Assembly (NCBI GenBank): GCA_964036665.1
Contig: OZ038529.1
Location: forward strand, 25,797,575 to 25,861,574
DNA length: 64,000 bases
Reading direction: 5' to 3'
Source of the DNA: Gordius sp. MW1
Taxonomy: Eukaryota; Nematomorpha; Gordioida; Gordea; Gordiidae
Shown here: positions 22,623-34,150 of the stretch, in pieces
Layout: the number at the start of each line of letters is the position of its first letter
Position numbering within the stretch: position 1 is the first letter of the stretch
Notes under the pieces: generated by a model
Seen by the model: only the letters and a program-made list of their open reading frames with translations
The model's database searches: none
Told to the model about the DNA's origin: nothing
Made by a program: the position numbers and the translations under genes

Positions 22623-22771
22623 TTAACTATTTGTTTTAAAATTTTTGCATAATAAACACTTACCAATTAAATTTGATATATTCTTAATCTATTGAAATTT
22701 ATCTATAAGATAATATATATTCCTAATACACCCGGGTAAATGGCAAAACAACGTTTGCCGGGTTCATCTAG

Positions 22772-23080
22772 TTTAATATTATAATCAAACTTATTAAAAC
22801 ATCATTTGATATTATTAATTGTTTGTTAGAGATCAAATTTTAATAAGCTTAAACCATTATTTATTAAAAATAATAAAATTAATTTTAAGTTGTTAAATAT
22901 AGACTATTAATGTATTACCTTTATTTAAATTCGGGAAGAAATAATACACAACTTCTATATAATTTTCATAAAATTTTAAGGTATACATATGTATGTATGT
23001 AGTACATGCATATGGCGGTAAAACCGGCATCACTTTTACGGTACGTGTGTACGTATGGTGAGCAGTCGATTTAGTCTATG
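22772..23080. other. Short AT-rich gap
   Basis: Sequence between Helitron H3 and the first gypsy element, with TATGTATGTAGTACATGCAT near 22989. No feature recognised. Confidence 0.4.
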
Positions 23081-23085
23081 CTCCT

Positions 23086-23265
23086 TGTAATGTATGCAAA
23101 TACTATCTACCTAATTGGCATGACCTTGAGCGTTCGAATTGAAATGCAATGTTAATTGATTGTTAATTGGTTGTAAATTGAATGTCTATTTAAACGTATT
23201 TGTAATTTACAAAAAATCACTTTTTTGTTGTGGTCTGTTTCTTCCAATAAACTGGATATCTTATA
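23086..23265 (+). repeat. 5' LTR of gypsy element 1
   Basis: 180 bp, with CAATAAA-like CCAATAAACTGG near the 3' end that could serve for polyadenylation. Matches 27087-27266 except about three substitutions. Confidence 0.95.
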
Positions 23266-23373
23266 ATGGCGACGAGGCCTTAGAACACTTGGACCTTGAA
23301 CTCAACCTCGTTTAGAAGACGCTCCCTACCTCGTTAAACTTAAATAATTTACTATCCATATTATTTTCAGATG

Positions 23374-24732
23374 GACATCAACCGGAGACGAATTTTTCTT
23401 GCGATTACTTAAAGGAATTGAAGGATTCAATTCTGTATGATCCAAGTAATTCGATTGAGACTATTTATTTAATAAGTTGAGAGACATCACGGGAGAAAGG
23501 CGAAAAACTTTGTTACTTACTTACGTAGGTCTTAACAATTTAACTAAAATAAGAGACTTTTTATATCCAAAATTAGTAGACAAACTTACGATGAGATAAT
23601 TAAAGCTCTTAGGAGTATATTCGCAAATAAGTTTTCTATTTATCATCATAGAGAACAATTTTATAAGGCAATTAGAAATAACAAAAGTATTATTGACCTT
23701 AGTATTCGGTTGAAATTTCTTTTGAAAAACTGTAAATTTGAAAATAATCTAGACGAGGTATTAAAGGACATATTTGTCATAGGATGTAACTTACCAAGGC
23801 TTAACATTGAGTTAAGAGCTAAGTATCCGTGAGGTAACATAAATTTCGAAGAAACAGTTAATCTAGCATTGGCGTTAGATTCGGTAGAACACGAAACATC
23901 GAGGGCTGTTGAAGTAAACAAGGTTAAGCAGTCGTTTAATAACTTCAACAATCGAGATGTACATTTTCCTAAATTTAGCACCTTTAGGAACAAGCCACCC
24001 CCTAAATGTTATCGGTGTGGGAAACCAGGCCATATAGCTAAAAATTGTAGAACGGTGATGAATACGTTATCAGCCATCGACCACGACTCCGATCAACACA
24101 CCAAAGCTCACATCAACGTACGAATTAACAATGTGCCCTATGAAATGATCTTCGATACGGGTGCGGCATGTAGCGTCATTGATGAAATAACGTGGTCTCG
24201 AATCGGCAAGCCTAAACTTTACCAAGCTCCGAAGATATACGGCTATGGTAGAACGGCTATTTCAACACTTGGTAAAACCAAAGTGAAGGTGGACGTTGGT
24301 GGTGTGACAAAGTACTTAGATATTTATGTCATCCAAGGTAAAGGTTCAGCAATATTTGGTATGCCATTTATTTCCAAATTTAACTTAAGTTTACCAAAGT
24401 CGGTTTGCCTAAATTCTATTATTGAAATACCTTTTAATGTACATGCAATTCTTAAACAATTTCCCCACGTCTTTTGCGAAAAATTAGGAAAAGTCAAAGA
24501 TTTCAAAGTGACGCTCGAAATCAATGATAACGCGATGCCAAAAATGTTTGCAGCAAGAAGAGTACCGTTTCCACTACGACAAGCTGTAGAAGATGAACTA
24601 CAACGGCTACTTAACAAAGACATCATTGAAAAAATTAATCCTACTTTAACGCCAATTAAATGGGCTACGCCAACTGTAAATGTTAAGAAGAAAACAGGGC
24701 AGGTGCGTGTATATGGGGTGATTTTCGTTTAA
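23374..24732 (+). pseudogene. gag and protease of gypsy element 1
   Basis: Gag begins after ATG at about 23371. It is interrupted by several stops, but the capsid-like protein can be followed to about 23860. The open frame 23869-24732 carries the CCHC zinc knuckle CYRCGKPGHIAKNC, then an aspartic protease active site IFDTGAACSVID, and runs into the start of reverse transcriptase (INPTLTPIKWATPTVNVKKK) before a frameshift near 24715. Gag packages the element RNA; the protease would process the polyprotein. Not functional as is. Confidence 0.9.
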
Positions 24733-26885
24733 CCATAAATCAACACTTGGCTAAAGATCAGGATATTTTACCGACTTTCAGCGACGTGGCTGAAAGAATA
24801 GCCGGAGGTAAAATTTTTTCTATCATTGACTTCAAAGATGCCTTTTTGCACTTGATGAGAAATCACGGAAATATTTAAACATATCAACGCATATAGGATA
24901 TTTTCGTTATATGAGATTACCGTTTGGGCTCACAACAGCGCCGATTATCTTTCATAGGTTTATGAGACAATTGGTTAATAATATACCCGGGGTGAGCGTC
25001 TTTATGGACGATGTTATAATTAGCGGTAAAAACGAAAAGGATCACTTAAACAAATTATTAACGGTATTAAATCTCTTCCAAACTGTTGGTTTAACAACAT
25101 CTCAAACAAAAATGCAACTATTTAAAAAGTCTGTCAAATACTTAGGACATATAATTAATAGTAAAGGTATAACAGCGAGTGAGGATAAGGTTCTAAAGAT
25201 TAAAAGTTTTAAAACACCCGAAAACAAAAAGGTACTTCGTTCTTTCCTTGGGTTGGTAAACTATTTAGAAACTTTTATCCCCAAACTTCAGATAAATTGC
25301 GCTCTTTTATACAAATTAACTTCCATAAATACAAAATGGGTATGGGGCGACTTAGAAAAATTAACTTTTGAAAATGTAAAACTATAATTTCTAACAGAAA
25401 AACTATAGTGCCTTATCAAAAAGAATTGCCTATCATAATTTCAATCGACGCGTCGGATTTAGGTTTAGGAGCAGTTATAGCGCATAAATTTTCCTCAGGC
25501 CAAGAAAAACCGATTGCCTACGCCTCTCGTTCCCTAAATCCCGCTGAGAAAAATTACTCCGTCATAGACAGAGAGGCATCGGCAGCAATTTATGCGATAA
25601 ACAAATTCCATCAGTAGATTTATGGTCGTAAGTTCACAATTCAGACAGATCACCACCCTCTTATAAATATTTTTGGAACAACCCGAGATCTTAGTAAAAT
25701 AACCAATAATAGGTTACTAAGATGGGCAATTAAATTACTTCAATATGATTATGATATAAAATACATCCCAGGGAAATCTAATCAGTGTGCTGATGTACTT
25801 TCTCGGTTATGCCTAAAGGATATACCTCATAATTTAAACATAGATAATGATATACGAAGAATTAAATTACAATTAATCGATGACTTGACTTTGAATACAA
25901 AAAATATTGTAGAGGAAACAATAAAAGATAATGTACTAAAAGAAGTTATAGAGCAATTTAAAAATAGATGGCAAGGCTCTTCAAATAACGATAACGTACG
26001 AAAATACCTGCAATTAAGAAATTACATTTCTTTCGAAAATAATCTTTTATATTATAAAGATCGACTTATAATTCCGGAAAAATTAAGGCCAGATATTCTT
26101 AAAATTTTACATGATGGTCATCCGGGAATCGTGGCTATGAAGTCATTAGGGAGATATTATGTGTACTGGAATAATATTGACTTAGACATAGAAAAATACG
26201 TTAATACATGTAAATATTGCCAAGAAGAACGACCAAACATTAAAGAGGTTCCCTTATACGTTTGGAACGTTCCTAACAAGCCTTGGGAACGGGTCCACAT
26301 AGACTTAGCGGGACCCATCAATAAGAAGTATTGGTTAGTTTGCATTGATGCTTTTACAAAATGGCCCGAAGTAATGGTGCTGGGCGAGATAAACTCAACA
26401 AAAATTATTCAAAATTTAAGGACAATTTTTGCGCGTTTTGGGTTACCTAGATATATTGTCGGTGACAATGGGCCGCAATTTAAATCTACGGAATTTAAAT
26501 TTTTTTGTAAACAATGGCATAGTTCAATTTACGGGACCGCCCTACCACCCCAAAACTAATTGTTTAGCCGAGAGATATATTAGAACAATTAAAAGTAATT
26601 TCTATGCAAATCAAAAGTCGGGGGTTAATGACTCGTTAAACTTAACAAGTATTAATGAGCATGCGTAGTAGTCAAAACGTGACTACAGGTATTAGCCCGG
26701 CTGAGGCGATGTTCAATCGCAGGATTCGTACGACGCTAGACCAGCTCAGAAGAACGACTCGCGACAAGGTTGAAGAATCGATCTGGAAACAAAAGTACTA
26801 TAAAAACCGATGGACCCAAGAAAGATTCGTCGAACCCGAGCAGCAGGTGTGGGTACATAATGACACAAGTCCGGGATGGAGGTAA
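24716..26885 (+). pseudogene. pol (RT, RNase H, integrase) of gypsy element 1
   Basis: Reverse transcriptase continues after the frameshift; 24911-25387 has LPFGLTTAPIIFHRFM and the catalytic FMDD (usual YXDD). RNase H occupies 25408-25680 (SIDASDLGLGAV, then a stop at about 25617, then TDHHPL). Integrase at 25885-26885 has the H-H-C-C zinc site (HDGHPG, CKYCQ) and catalytic residues in HIDLAG, VGDNGPQF and a following AERYIR glutamate. Breaks at about 24715, 24875, 25390, 25617, 26555 and 26660 make it inactive. Confidence 0.9.
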
Positions 26886-27086
26886 GGACTTGTAGAAGCA
26901 CGAACAAGTTCGACTACGTATGACGTTAATATAGACGGAAATAACAGAAGGAAACACGGAGATCAGTTACGGGAAAGAACAACGATTGACCAAGGTGCGT
27001 TGTCCGAGCGAAACATTCTAGAACACAAAAGGGTATCCAAACCACCTGATCGATACGATGGAGGGCAACTTTAAAAGGGGGAGTAA

Positions 27087-27266
27087 TGTAATGTATGCAA
27101 ATACTATCTACCTAATTGGCATGACCTTGAGCGTTCGAATTGAAATGCAATGTTAATTGATTGTTAATTGGTTGTAAATTAAATGTCTATTTAAACGTAT
27201 TTGTAATTTACAAAGAATCACTTTTTTGTTGTGTTCTGTTTCTTCCAATAAACTGGATATCTTATA
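27087..27266 (+). repeat. 3' LTR of gypsy element 1
   Basis: Same sequence as the 5' LTR apart from about three substitutions (for example CAAAGAATC for CAAAAAATC). Followed directly by the CTCCT target duplication. Confidence 0.95.
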
Positions 27267-27271
27267 CTCCT

Positions 27272-29296
27272 GATAATTACATTTCTAATATCCATAAAGT
27301 AAATCTTATTTGTTTATAGTTGATGAAGCTTTTCAGTTGACAGACTATGTTTGAAAACCTTAATCATTCCATCCCTTGTCTAAATGAAAAATCATATCTA
27401 ACAAAAGATTGGCTAGGGCCAAAATTTATATTAAGCGTTCTTTTGGGATATTGTGAAAAACTTTGGCATCCTTGATAGCCTTAGTATAACTAGGCATAAA
27501 AAGGCAGAAATAGAAGTCCAGGCTGTTTGTATATTGCATAATTTTGGAAAGAAAGGGAACTGACCTGACTCAGACTAGAGAATTATTATCTGAAAACAAA
27601 CCGTTCATCTCAACGTGCTCAATATATTAGAGAGTTAGTGCACCTAACAACCTTCCTTAACTTGATTCGATTGTAATATAAATATTGCGTTTTAATAAAT
27701 TGCTGTTTGTAATTATATGGTCTTAATTTAGTAATTGTGATTTAATAAATTTTATTAGTACCTATAACACAAATAATCTTATTAAACCATTGTTATAATT
27801 TCAATCAAGTTAATTAATATTTATTAGTGTTTATATTAGGGTTAGTACATTTCTCTAATATTAATAGTTCTTATTATGATATAAGATTATACACCTCTGG
27901 ACTTGGAATTTTTGATTTGACATTAATATAGATTAAATTGCAAAAGCACTATAAACTCTATAAAACTTTAAAACATTAAGAAAGCTTTATTAGCCTCTCT
28001 TAGAGACGAGACTTATATTCTGGCAATAATGAATCCACAAAAGTTTTATTTGGATTGAGATTAACCTTCTTTTTTTCTTCCTCCTAAAAATGAACTATAT
28101 TTCTTAGTAATATTTTTTTTATTAATTATACTTTCCAATGAAATTGATCCATTATCATAAAGACTAGCTAGACATAGATGTTTGTTCACGTTATGCACTA
28201 TATAATTAAAATGATAAATGAATTATTGTTTAGAACGCAGCTATTTTTAACAAGGATTCCCTTTTATTTGCATGGCCTTTAAATCGCCTATTATAACAAA
28301 CCTTTAAAAAGTTAATTACAAAAAATTTCAGCACGGAGTCAAAAAACTTTATTTATCTATAAACATGTATCGCACAGCCAAACATAATAATAACTTTAAA
28401 AATTTTAATTTTGAATATTTAAATAACAAAAAAAAATTTTTTAAACAAATTGAAAGGTTATGCTAGGCCAGCAGATATCTAATGGATAAATAATTTAGTG
28501 ACTACACGAATTTAATTTTTTTATCAAACGTCAATAATATTAAGTCCAAAAATAAAAAAAAATTATTCATTTTTCGCATATATTAAATAATGGGACCTAA
28601 TTATAGGCAACAAATTATTTTGCATAGTTTTTACTTCAAGTGTAAAGTTGGTCAGGTCAAAACGCTAACACAGATGGTAAAAGGTGTCATGATAACCCTA
28701 CGCTTTGAATAGCTTTAACTAGGTTGTATTATAATGTAAACTTTTCAAATTTTAAAAGCATAATATTTTAACTTTTATCAGTAAATTAATATAAGGTTAT
28801 TTGATCAAGTGGTTAAAACTTTATATCCACATTTCATTCGACCCCTCAAATTTTCCTATATTTGAAAATTTGGTTCACAACAAAGATAAAATTTTTAATT
28901 TTATTGTTTAAATAATAAGAAAAATCAGCGGAAATTTGGCAGAAAAAAACCCTAAAACAAAAAAATAGAGTTGTCCAAACTTAAAGAAGTTTTGACCCTT
29001 TATTTTTTGAGACAGAAAAGTTTATAGTGTTATTAATCCATTCTTTAAATAATTTTTTATCTTCATTGTAAATTTTTATAAAAGAAATACATCATAGAAG
29101 GTTAGATATAAAATTATGAAAAAAACCTACATGTAATATCTTAAAATAAACATTATATAGGGCTATAAATATGGTAATTTTTAAATAAAAAATTGACATT
29201 TTTAACATAATATATTACGTATCAAATTTGATTTGTTGTTAATGAAAAATAAAGTTTTAATTAATTTATTTTATAAACAGACAATGATAATATGAG
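27272..29296. other. Intronic AT-rich stretch
   Basis: About 2 kb without a supported gene or element. No terminal repeats, cysteine-rich exons or long frames were found on either strand. Confidence 0.4.
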
Positions 29297-30731
29297 CTCA
29301 TTCTTCTTCTTCTTCTTCTTCATCGTTTTAAGGCCGTTTTCCAGGATCTCCTGGGTTAGCCTGTTTCCCCCTAATGCATTTCCTCCATTTTATCCGATCA
29401 TGCGAATCCTGTTTTGTCAGACCCATTGCTTCCATGTCGGTAGCTAGAACAGAGGCCCATGTTGATTTCGGCCTCCCACGCGGTTTCTTTCCAGATACCT
29501 CCAGGGAAGTACATCTCTTCACCCAGTCGTCGTCATTCTTCCGCTCCACATGTCCAAACCATCTTAGCCTGTTTTTCCGGATGACCTCGTTGATTGGCTC
29601 GATCCCGATTCTTTCTCTGAGTCTATTGCTTGTTATTCTTTCCCGTAGCGACACGTTTGACATCCATCTTATCATACGCATTTCTGTGCTTTCCAATTTG
29701 GCTTTATGTATCGACATTAATGGCCACGTTTCGCTTCCATATACAAGACAACTTCTAATACATGCCGCGTAGACTTTGCCCTTTAAAGTGAGTGAAACAC
29801 CTTTTCCGGTCAAAAGAGGGGCCATCTCTCTAAACTTCTTCCAGGCTTGTCGTATCCTTGCTGTAACTGCCGAGTCAACATTCCCATCTGCACTTAAAGA
29901 GTCCCCGAGATAGGTAAAGGTGTTAACTTTTCCTAGCGTCTCCCCATTACCGATGTTAAAGTCGGTTATGGCATTATCCGGTAGAGGTCCTGTCACGCAG
30001 GGCTTGCAGCTAAATGTACGGCTTGCCAATAAAAGACTTCCTTTCACACCGCTACATTTTTTGTGAACCCATCCTAGGCATTTTGTACATTGTATAGAGT
30101 TGCTAGCCACTCCTTTGTGACATACGCTACAGGGCCAGGCGCAAGTTGTCTCGGCGCTCTTCGTACTTTTCCCGCCAAACATCACCTTTGTTTTTCCCAT
30201 GTTAACTTTTAAGCCCTTTTTCTCCATTCCGATTTTCCATTTTTGTATCTTTGTAAAGAGATCAGCCTCACTCTCAGCCATTATCAAGAGATCATCGGCG
30301 TATAAAAGTTCCCATGGGAGTCCATCTCGCAGTTCTTTTGTCACCACCTCCATTACGAGTATGAAAAGTAGGGGGCTTAAAACGGAACCTTGGTGTAGCC
30401 CAACCTTCACTTCAAAGCTTTCGCTATCGCCATCGTGGGTCCTCACTGCTGTTTGAGATTCGTCATACATAACCATCACAGCCGTAACCAACCATTCTTC
30501 CACACCTGTTTTCCTAAGAGCCCATTTTACAACTTCCCGCGGCACCCGATCGAACGCTTTCTCTAGGTCTACGAAGGCGTAGTATAGTCTTTTCACTTTT
30601 GCTTGGTGTTTTTCTTGCATCTGTCGTACTATAAAGATGGCATCGGTGGTCCCTTTCCCTGGTTTAAATCCGAACTGGATAGCGTCGATGTTCGTTTGTT
30701 CCCGGATTCTTTTCTCGAGCACCCTCTCATT
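29297..30731 (-). mobile_element. 5'-truncated LINE with GAA tail
   Basis: On the minus strand the element ends with about seven GAA units (29301-29321) just after the reverse transcriptase stop codon, a short tandem tail typical of RTE-type LINEs. It begins abruptly within the coding sequence near 30725. CTCATT occurs at both edges (29297-29302, 30726-30731) and may be a 6-bp target duplication. 5' truncation is the usual outcome of target-primed reverse transcription. Confidence 0.8.
29328..30722 (-). pseudogene. LINE reverse transcriptase (5'-truncated, frame intact)
   Basis: 464 codons without a stop. Reverse transcriptase motifs in order: GFKPGKGTTDAIF, then YYAFVDLEKAFDRVP (first catalytic Asp), then GLHQGSVLSPLLF, then ELLYADDLLIM (YADD catalytic pair), then GLKVNMGKTKVM. 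After the palm comes a cysteine-rich insert CSVCHKG...CTKCLGWVHKKC...CKPC resembling a PHD/RING finger, then the thumb and a C-terminal NRLRWFGHVERK segment and GRPKSTW. The endonuclease half is absent. The first Met is only the first in-frame ATG after truncation, not a real start. Confidence 0.9.
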
Positions 30732-31153
30732 AGTATAGGATTATAATAGTCTATAAAATTGTTAAGCATCAATGATACGAACTATAAAGTATAAACTCCT
30801 CAGACTAATTCTTATTGTCTATTTATTTGGGACCACTTTATAAAATATTTAAAAAGTAAAAGTGCTAGGATAAAAAAAAATTGTGAATACATTTCTCTCC
30901 CATAAATCTACGAATTAAATCTATTAAACAAAATTTTTACAGCTAATTTGCAAGTTATTGACGTTTGAAAAACGCTAAAATCGCGTTTTTGGCAACTTTG
31001 ACAGCGAATATCCAAAAAACTTGACGTATAGGGAAAAAATTAAAGACATATTTGTGTTCACCGTAAAAAACTCTACCAGAATCTGCAAACAGTTTACCGG
31101 TTGATTTCACAAGTCTATTATTTGTTGACCAGTGTTATTTATTGTTTAAAAAG
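30732..31153. other. Short intronic stretch
   Basis: AT-rich sequence between the LINE and the fold-back element; nothing recognised. Confidence 0.4.
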
Positions 31154-32078
31154 AGGTCGGGGCTAGTCGGAGAGGGACTAGTGCGAGCCATTTTCATTGT
31201 GTCACCTTATGAAGACAAATGATAAGATTTAAAAAACAAAAATTTCATTAAATAATTTAACTTGGTGTAAATTGAAATAGAAAAGGACTATGTTTATAAA
31301 TTAATAAACTATTAAAAGATGTTTTCCATTGCAGAATCTGTCTTTAATGGGTATTTAAGTTTGATCTTCATCTTGACCCTTTTTCTATTTGCATAATGTA
31401 AAATATAAACATTACATATGCATTCTGTATATTTTATAATAAAATAATTTTTTTATTGATTTAAGTTAGCATACTCTAATAAGAAGTGAAAACATAAGGG
31501 TTAATCTATCCCTCAAAAGGGGCTATGACTAGCCCCCTCCATTTAAATTTTTTTTTAGGATTTTTGCTTTTTTTACACATTATGAGACTATTACTTTTTC
31601 CCTAAAAATAAATATTGTATTTCATTGGCGTAGCCAAGGGGGGGGGGGGGCAGGGAGGGGCGGATGCCCATTTAAAAAATTGTTGAAATTTATTAAAATA
31701 GGGCTAAAATTTCAAAAAATGATCATTTTGCCCCTACCTAAATCATTATTGCCCCCCTTCTAATCCCAATGCTGGCTACGCCCATGTCGTACTTAAAAAT
31801 TTGTTCTAACAAAAATCTAAAAAAAATATTTTTTAGTTTTTTTTCAAACGCGATTAAATTTTTTATGGCTATTGAGTCCCCGGTCTCTCCTACACTTAAA
31901 AGACAGATTCTGCAATGGAAAAAAACTTTTAGTAGTATCTTAATGTATAATCATTGTCTATTTATATTCCAAATTACACCAATTCAGATTAATAAATAAA
32001 CTTTTTGTTTTTTAAATTTTATCATTTGTGACACAATGAAATCGCTAGTAATAGCCCCTCTCCGACTAACCCCGACCT
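31154..32078. mobile_element. Fold-back (long inverted repeat) element
   Basis: The left arm starts AGGTCGGGGCTAGTCGGAGA and the right arm ends with its complement. Inverted similarity continues through CATTTTCATTGTGTCAC and out to CCATTGCAGAATCTGTCTTT (about 31331 and 31900), giving arms of roughly 200-260 bp. The terminal GGGGCTAGT resembles the end of the TIR element at 16105. The loop contains an inserted MITE (31623-31786). No coding sequence. Confidence 0.8.
31623..31786. mobile_element. G/C-run MITE inside the fold-back element
   Basis: 164 bp with ends CATTGGCGTAGCCA and TGGCTACGCCCATG. The 8-bp flanks TTGTATTT and TCGTACTT differ at two transition sites and may be an aged target duplication of hAT size. 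The interior matches 9463-9636 in inverse orientation. Confidence 0.7.
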
Positions 32079-32313
32079 AGAGCCCTGCACGGGTGAGCCC
32101 AAAGCCGACAAGACCTCGGGCCGGGTCGTTCAGATTGAAATTTTTTAAATTCCTTCAGGTTGGATTGGGTTCTGGTTGAAAAATTTAAACACTTTGGGGT
32201 CAGGTCAGGTCCTGTTCAAAACGCATTCGGGTCGGGTCGGATTCAGGTTGAAAAATGTTGAAAGCTTTTGGGTCGGGGGGTTTGGGATAAAAAGGTGACT
32301 TTGCATGGCTCTA
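32078..32313. mobile_element. Short GC-rich TIR element
   Basis: It starts TAGAGCCCTGCACGGG and ends TTGCATGGCTCTA, an imperfect inverted repeat. The inside repeats GGGTCGGGTCGG/GGGTCAGGTCAGG motifs. The ends match those of 37801-39414. It touches the right end of the fold-back element, so one was probably inserted at or near the edge of the other. Confidence 0.6.
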
Positions 32314-32692
32314 TAAATAGCCGCGAAAAAATCGTTTCTCTTATATAAAAGTTTTAAATTTTATTTTTTCTAAACAAAGTTTTTTTACTTAAACCGTATG
32401 AAAAATTACACATATCGTTAAATTTTAATTGTATATCATTATTATTTCAGAAAATAATCCCGGGCTAGGACTAGCCCCGGTCTCCGCTACAGCATTTTTA
32501 AACTGTTAGGGTCACCATAACCCCACCTAATCTATGGAGTGTTAAATGCACAGACTAAATAGACTGCTCATTGAGCATGCTTACATATGAAAAATTTGAA
32601 GCCAAAAATCCGCCATCTTGAACTAAGTAAAAAGGTAAATTGCGTGAATTATTTACATGCTATATTTTCATTTTATATTCTCAAAGCTTAAA

Positions 32693-34150
32693 TCTATATA
32701 TATAAAATTCTCGTGAAACGGTGTTTGTTATTAAACCCCTCCGAAACGACTGGACCGATTTAGATGGAAATTTCTGTGAATGATTGGTAGGTCTGAGCCT
32801 AGGTTTTAAACTATATTCCAAATTTCTAAGTCATAAGACGGTCAAGTTATTTACGCTTTGACGTTTAATAAAATGTCACTCAAACGCCACCTCATGACGT
32901 ATACTGCGTATCTATCGTGTTGTGAATGTATTCTTCCGCACGCAGTATTTGCAGAATATTTGTTATATTATACATAGCGAAATGTCATGTTTATATTGAT
33001 TTTTATGATTAGAAACTAAGTTATTTTCAAATTTCCCAAAATGCGTACAGTGTAAGTAAAATGTCATGTTTTTATAGATTTTTAGGATTATATGTATTTA
33101 TTTACAAGCCCATGATTTACTTTCTGTATTTATACTCAGAGGAGGACTATCACTTATTTGTTGAACAATAACAGATAAAATTATTTGCAAAATATTTGTT
33201 ATACATAGCAAAATGTCATGTTTATATTGATTTTTATAAGTAGAAACTAAGTTATTTTCAAATAACAAACTATTTAAATTAAATAAATAAAATTTAAATT
33301 ATGCAATTTTTCCTTTTTCTTTGTCCTCTAATAACTGCTAAGGTTCTCGACCTATAGCCACCAAATTTCGCCAAATCACTACCTTATCATCCTAGATGGT
33401 TTATACAGTCGAAACTTCTTAATCGCAAATCGGATTATCGCGGAAAAAATTTCGTGAAACGGTGTTTTGTTTGTTATTAGACTCCTCCAAAACGGCTGGA
33501 CCGATTTAGATGGAAATTTCTGCGAATATTTGGTAGGTCTGAGCCTAAGTTTTAAACTATATTCCAAATCTCTAAGTGATAAGACGGTCAAGTTATTTAG
33601 TTTTATGCGTTTTGACGTTTAATAAAATGTCAATCAAACGCAACCTCATGAGCATGACGTACTGCCTATCCATCGTGTTCTATGTAAATTTCGGGGCAGG
33701 GGGTCCGGCTGCCCCCCTCTGGCTAATTAGGGGGGGGGGGGGGGCAAAACATAATTTTTAAGGGTTTTTGTATTGAAAAAATTTATTTTTTTTTAAATTA
33801 GGGGGGGGCCGCCTGGCTACGCCCATGGTATCACTTATAGTATTTTCTAGACCGTCATGCGTGTAGGTAGTGTAGTGTGATAAATGTAGGCATGTGCTGC
33901 GGAAAATGGAAACTTTTTACCATTTAAAACATTAAATCAAAGTCAATTTTTGCTTATTTTTCACGTCAATTATTATTATAGGACGGTCGTGTCCCTTCCT
34001 GCGTGGCTAAATAAATTAAAAAATCTAATTTTGTCATTTTTTGCGCGTTCAATAAGGAGAAAAATAAAAATACTTTTAACAAAGTGCCAATAAATCTTGA
34101 TATATCTCAGTTCTTCGGACGCTCCGCCCCTAACTCCTAACAAGGTTATT
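32693..34150 (+). mobile_element. Helitron-related fragment (5' type with ACGG-CTGGACCGATTT module)
   Basis: Starts TCTATATATATAAAATTCTC after an A. The module GTGAAACGGTGTTT, ACTGGACCGATTTAGATGG and GGTAGGTCTGAGCCTA occurs twice (32711-32860 and 33455-33600), each followed by TTTGACGTTTAATAAAATGTC, a segment shared with Helitrons H2 and H3. 33255-33310 and 34080-34120 also match H-family interiors. A G-run MITE-like insert lies at 33690-33830 (ends CTACGCCCATGG). No hairpin-CTAG end was found, so the element is incomplete or scrambled. Confidence 0.6.

Larger units (their letters stand above)
14635..22771 (+). mobile_element. Helitron H3, non-autonomous, with nested insertions
   Basis: The 3' end is exact: hairpin GGCAAA...TTTGCC, spacer, CTAG at 22768-22771, then T. 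The 5' end is TCTATATATATAAAG after an A at 14634; a second, similar 5' end lies at 15366 and a third partial 5' module at 15555, so two or more copies are stacked head to tail. The body is interrupted by a TA-flanked element (16105-19880) and a piggyBac-like element (20170-22622). Without these, the segments match Helitrons H1 and H2. No Helitron protein is encoded. Confidence 0.8.
23086..27266 (+). mobile_element. Ty3/gypsy LTR retrotransposon 1 (4.2 kb), degraded
   Basis: Two 180-bp LTRs bound the element, with an exact 5-bp target duplication CTCCT at 23081-23085 and 27267-27271. LTRs start TGTAATG and end CTTATA, so they lack the usual CA end. A polypurine tract (AAAAGGGGGAG, 27074-27084) precedes the 3' LTR, and TGGCGACGAGGCC after the 5' LTR is the likely primer site. 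Order gag, protease, RT, RNase H, integrase identifies Ty3/gypsy. LTRs differ at only about three sites, although the coding region is broken in several places. Confidence 0.95.

Noticed and set aside
29374-30456. Plus-strand ORFs of 132 and 85 codons
   Set aside because: Antisense shadows of the LINE reverse transcriptase.
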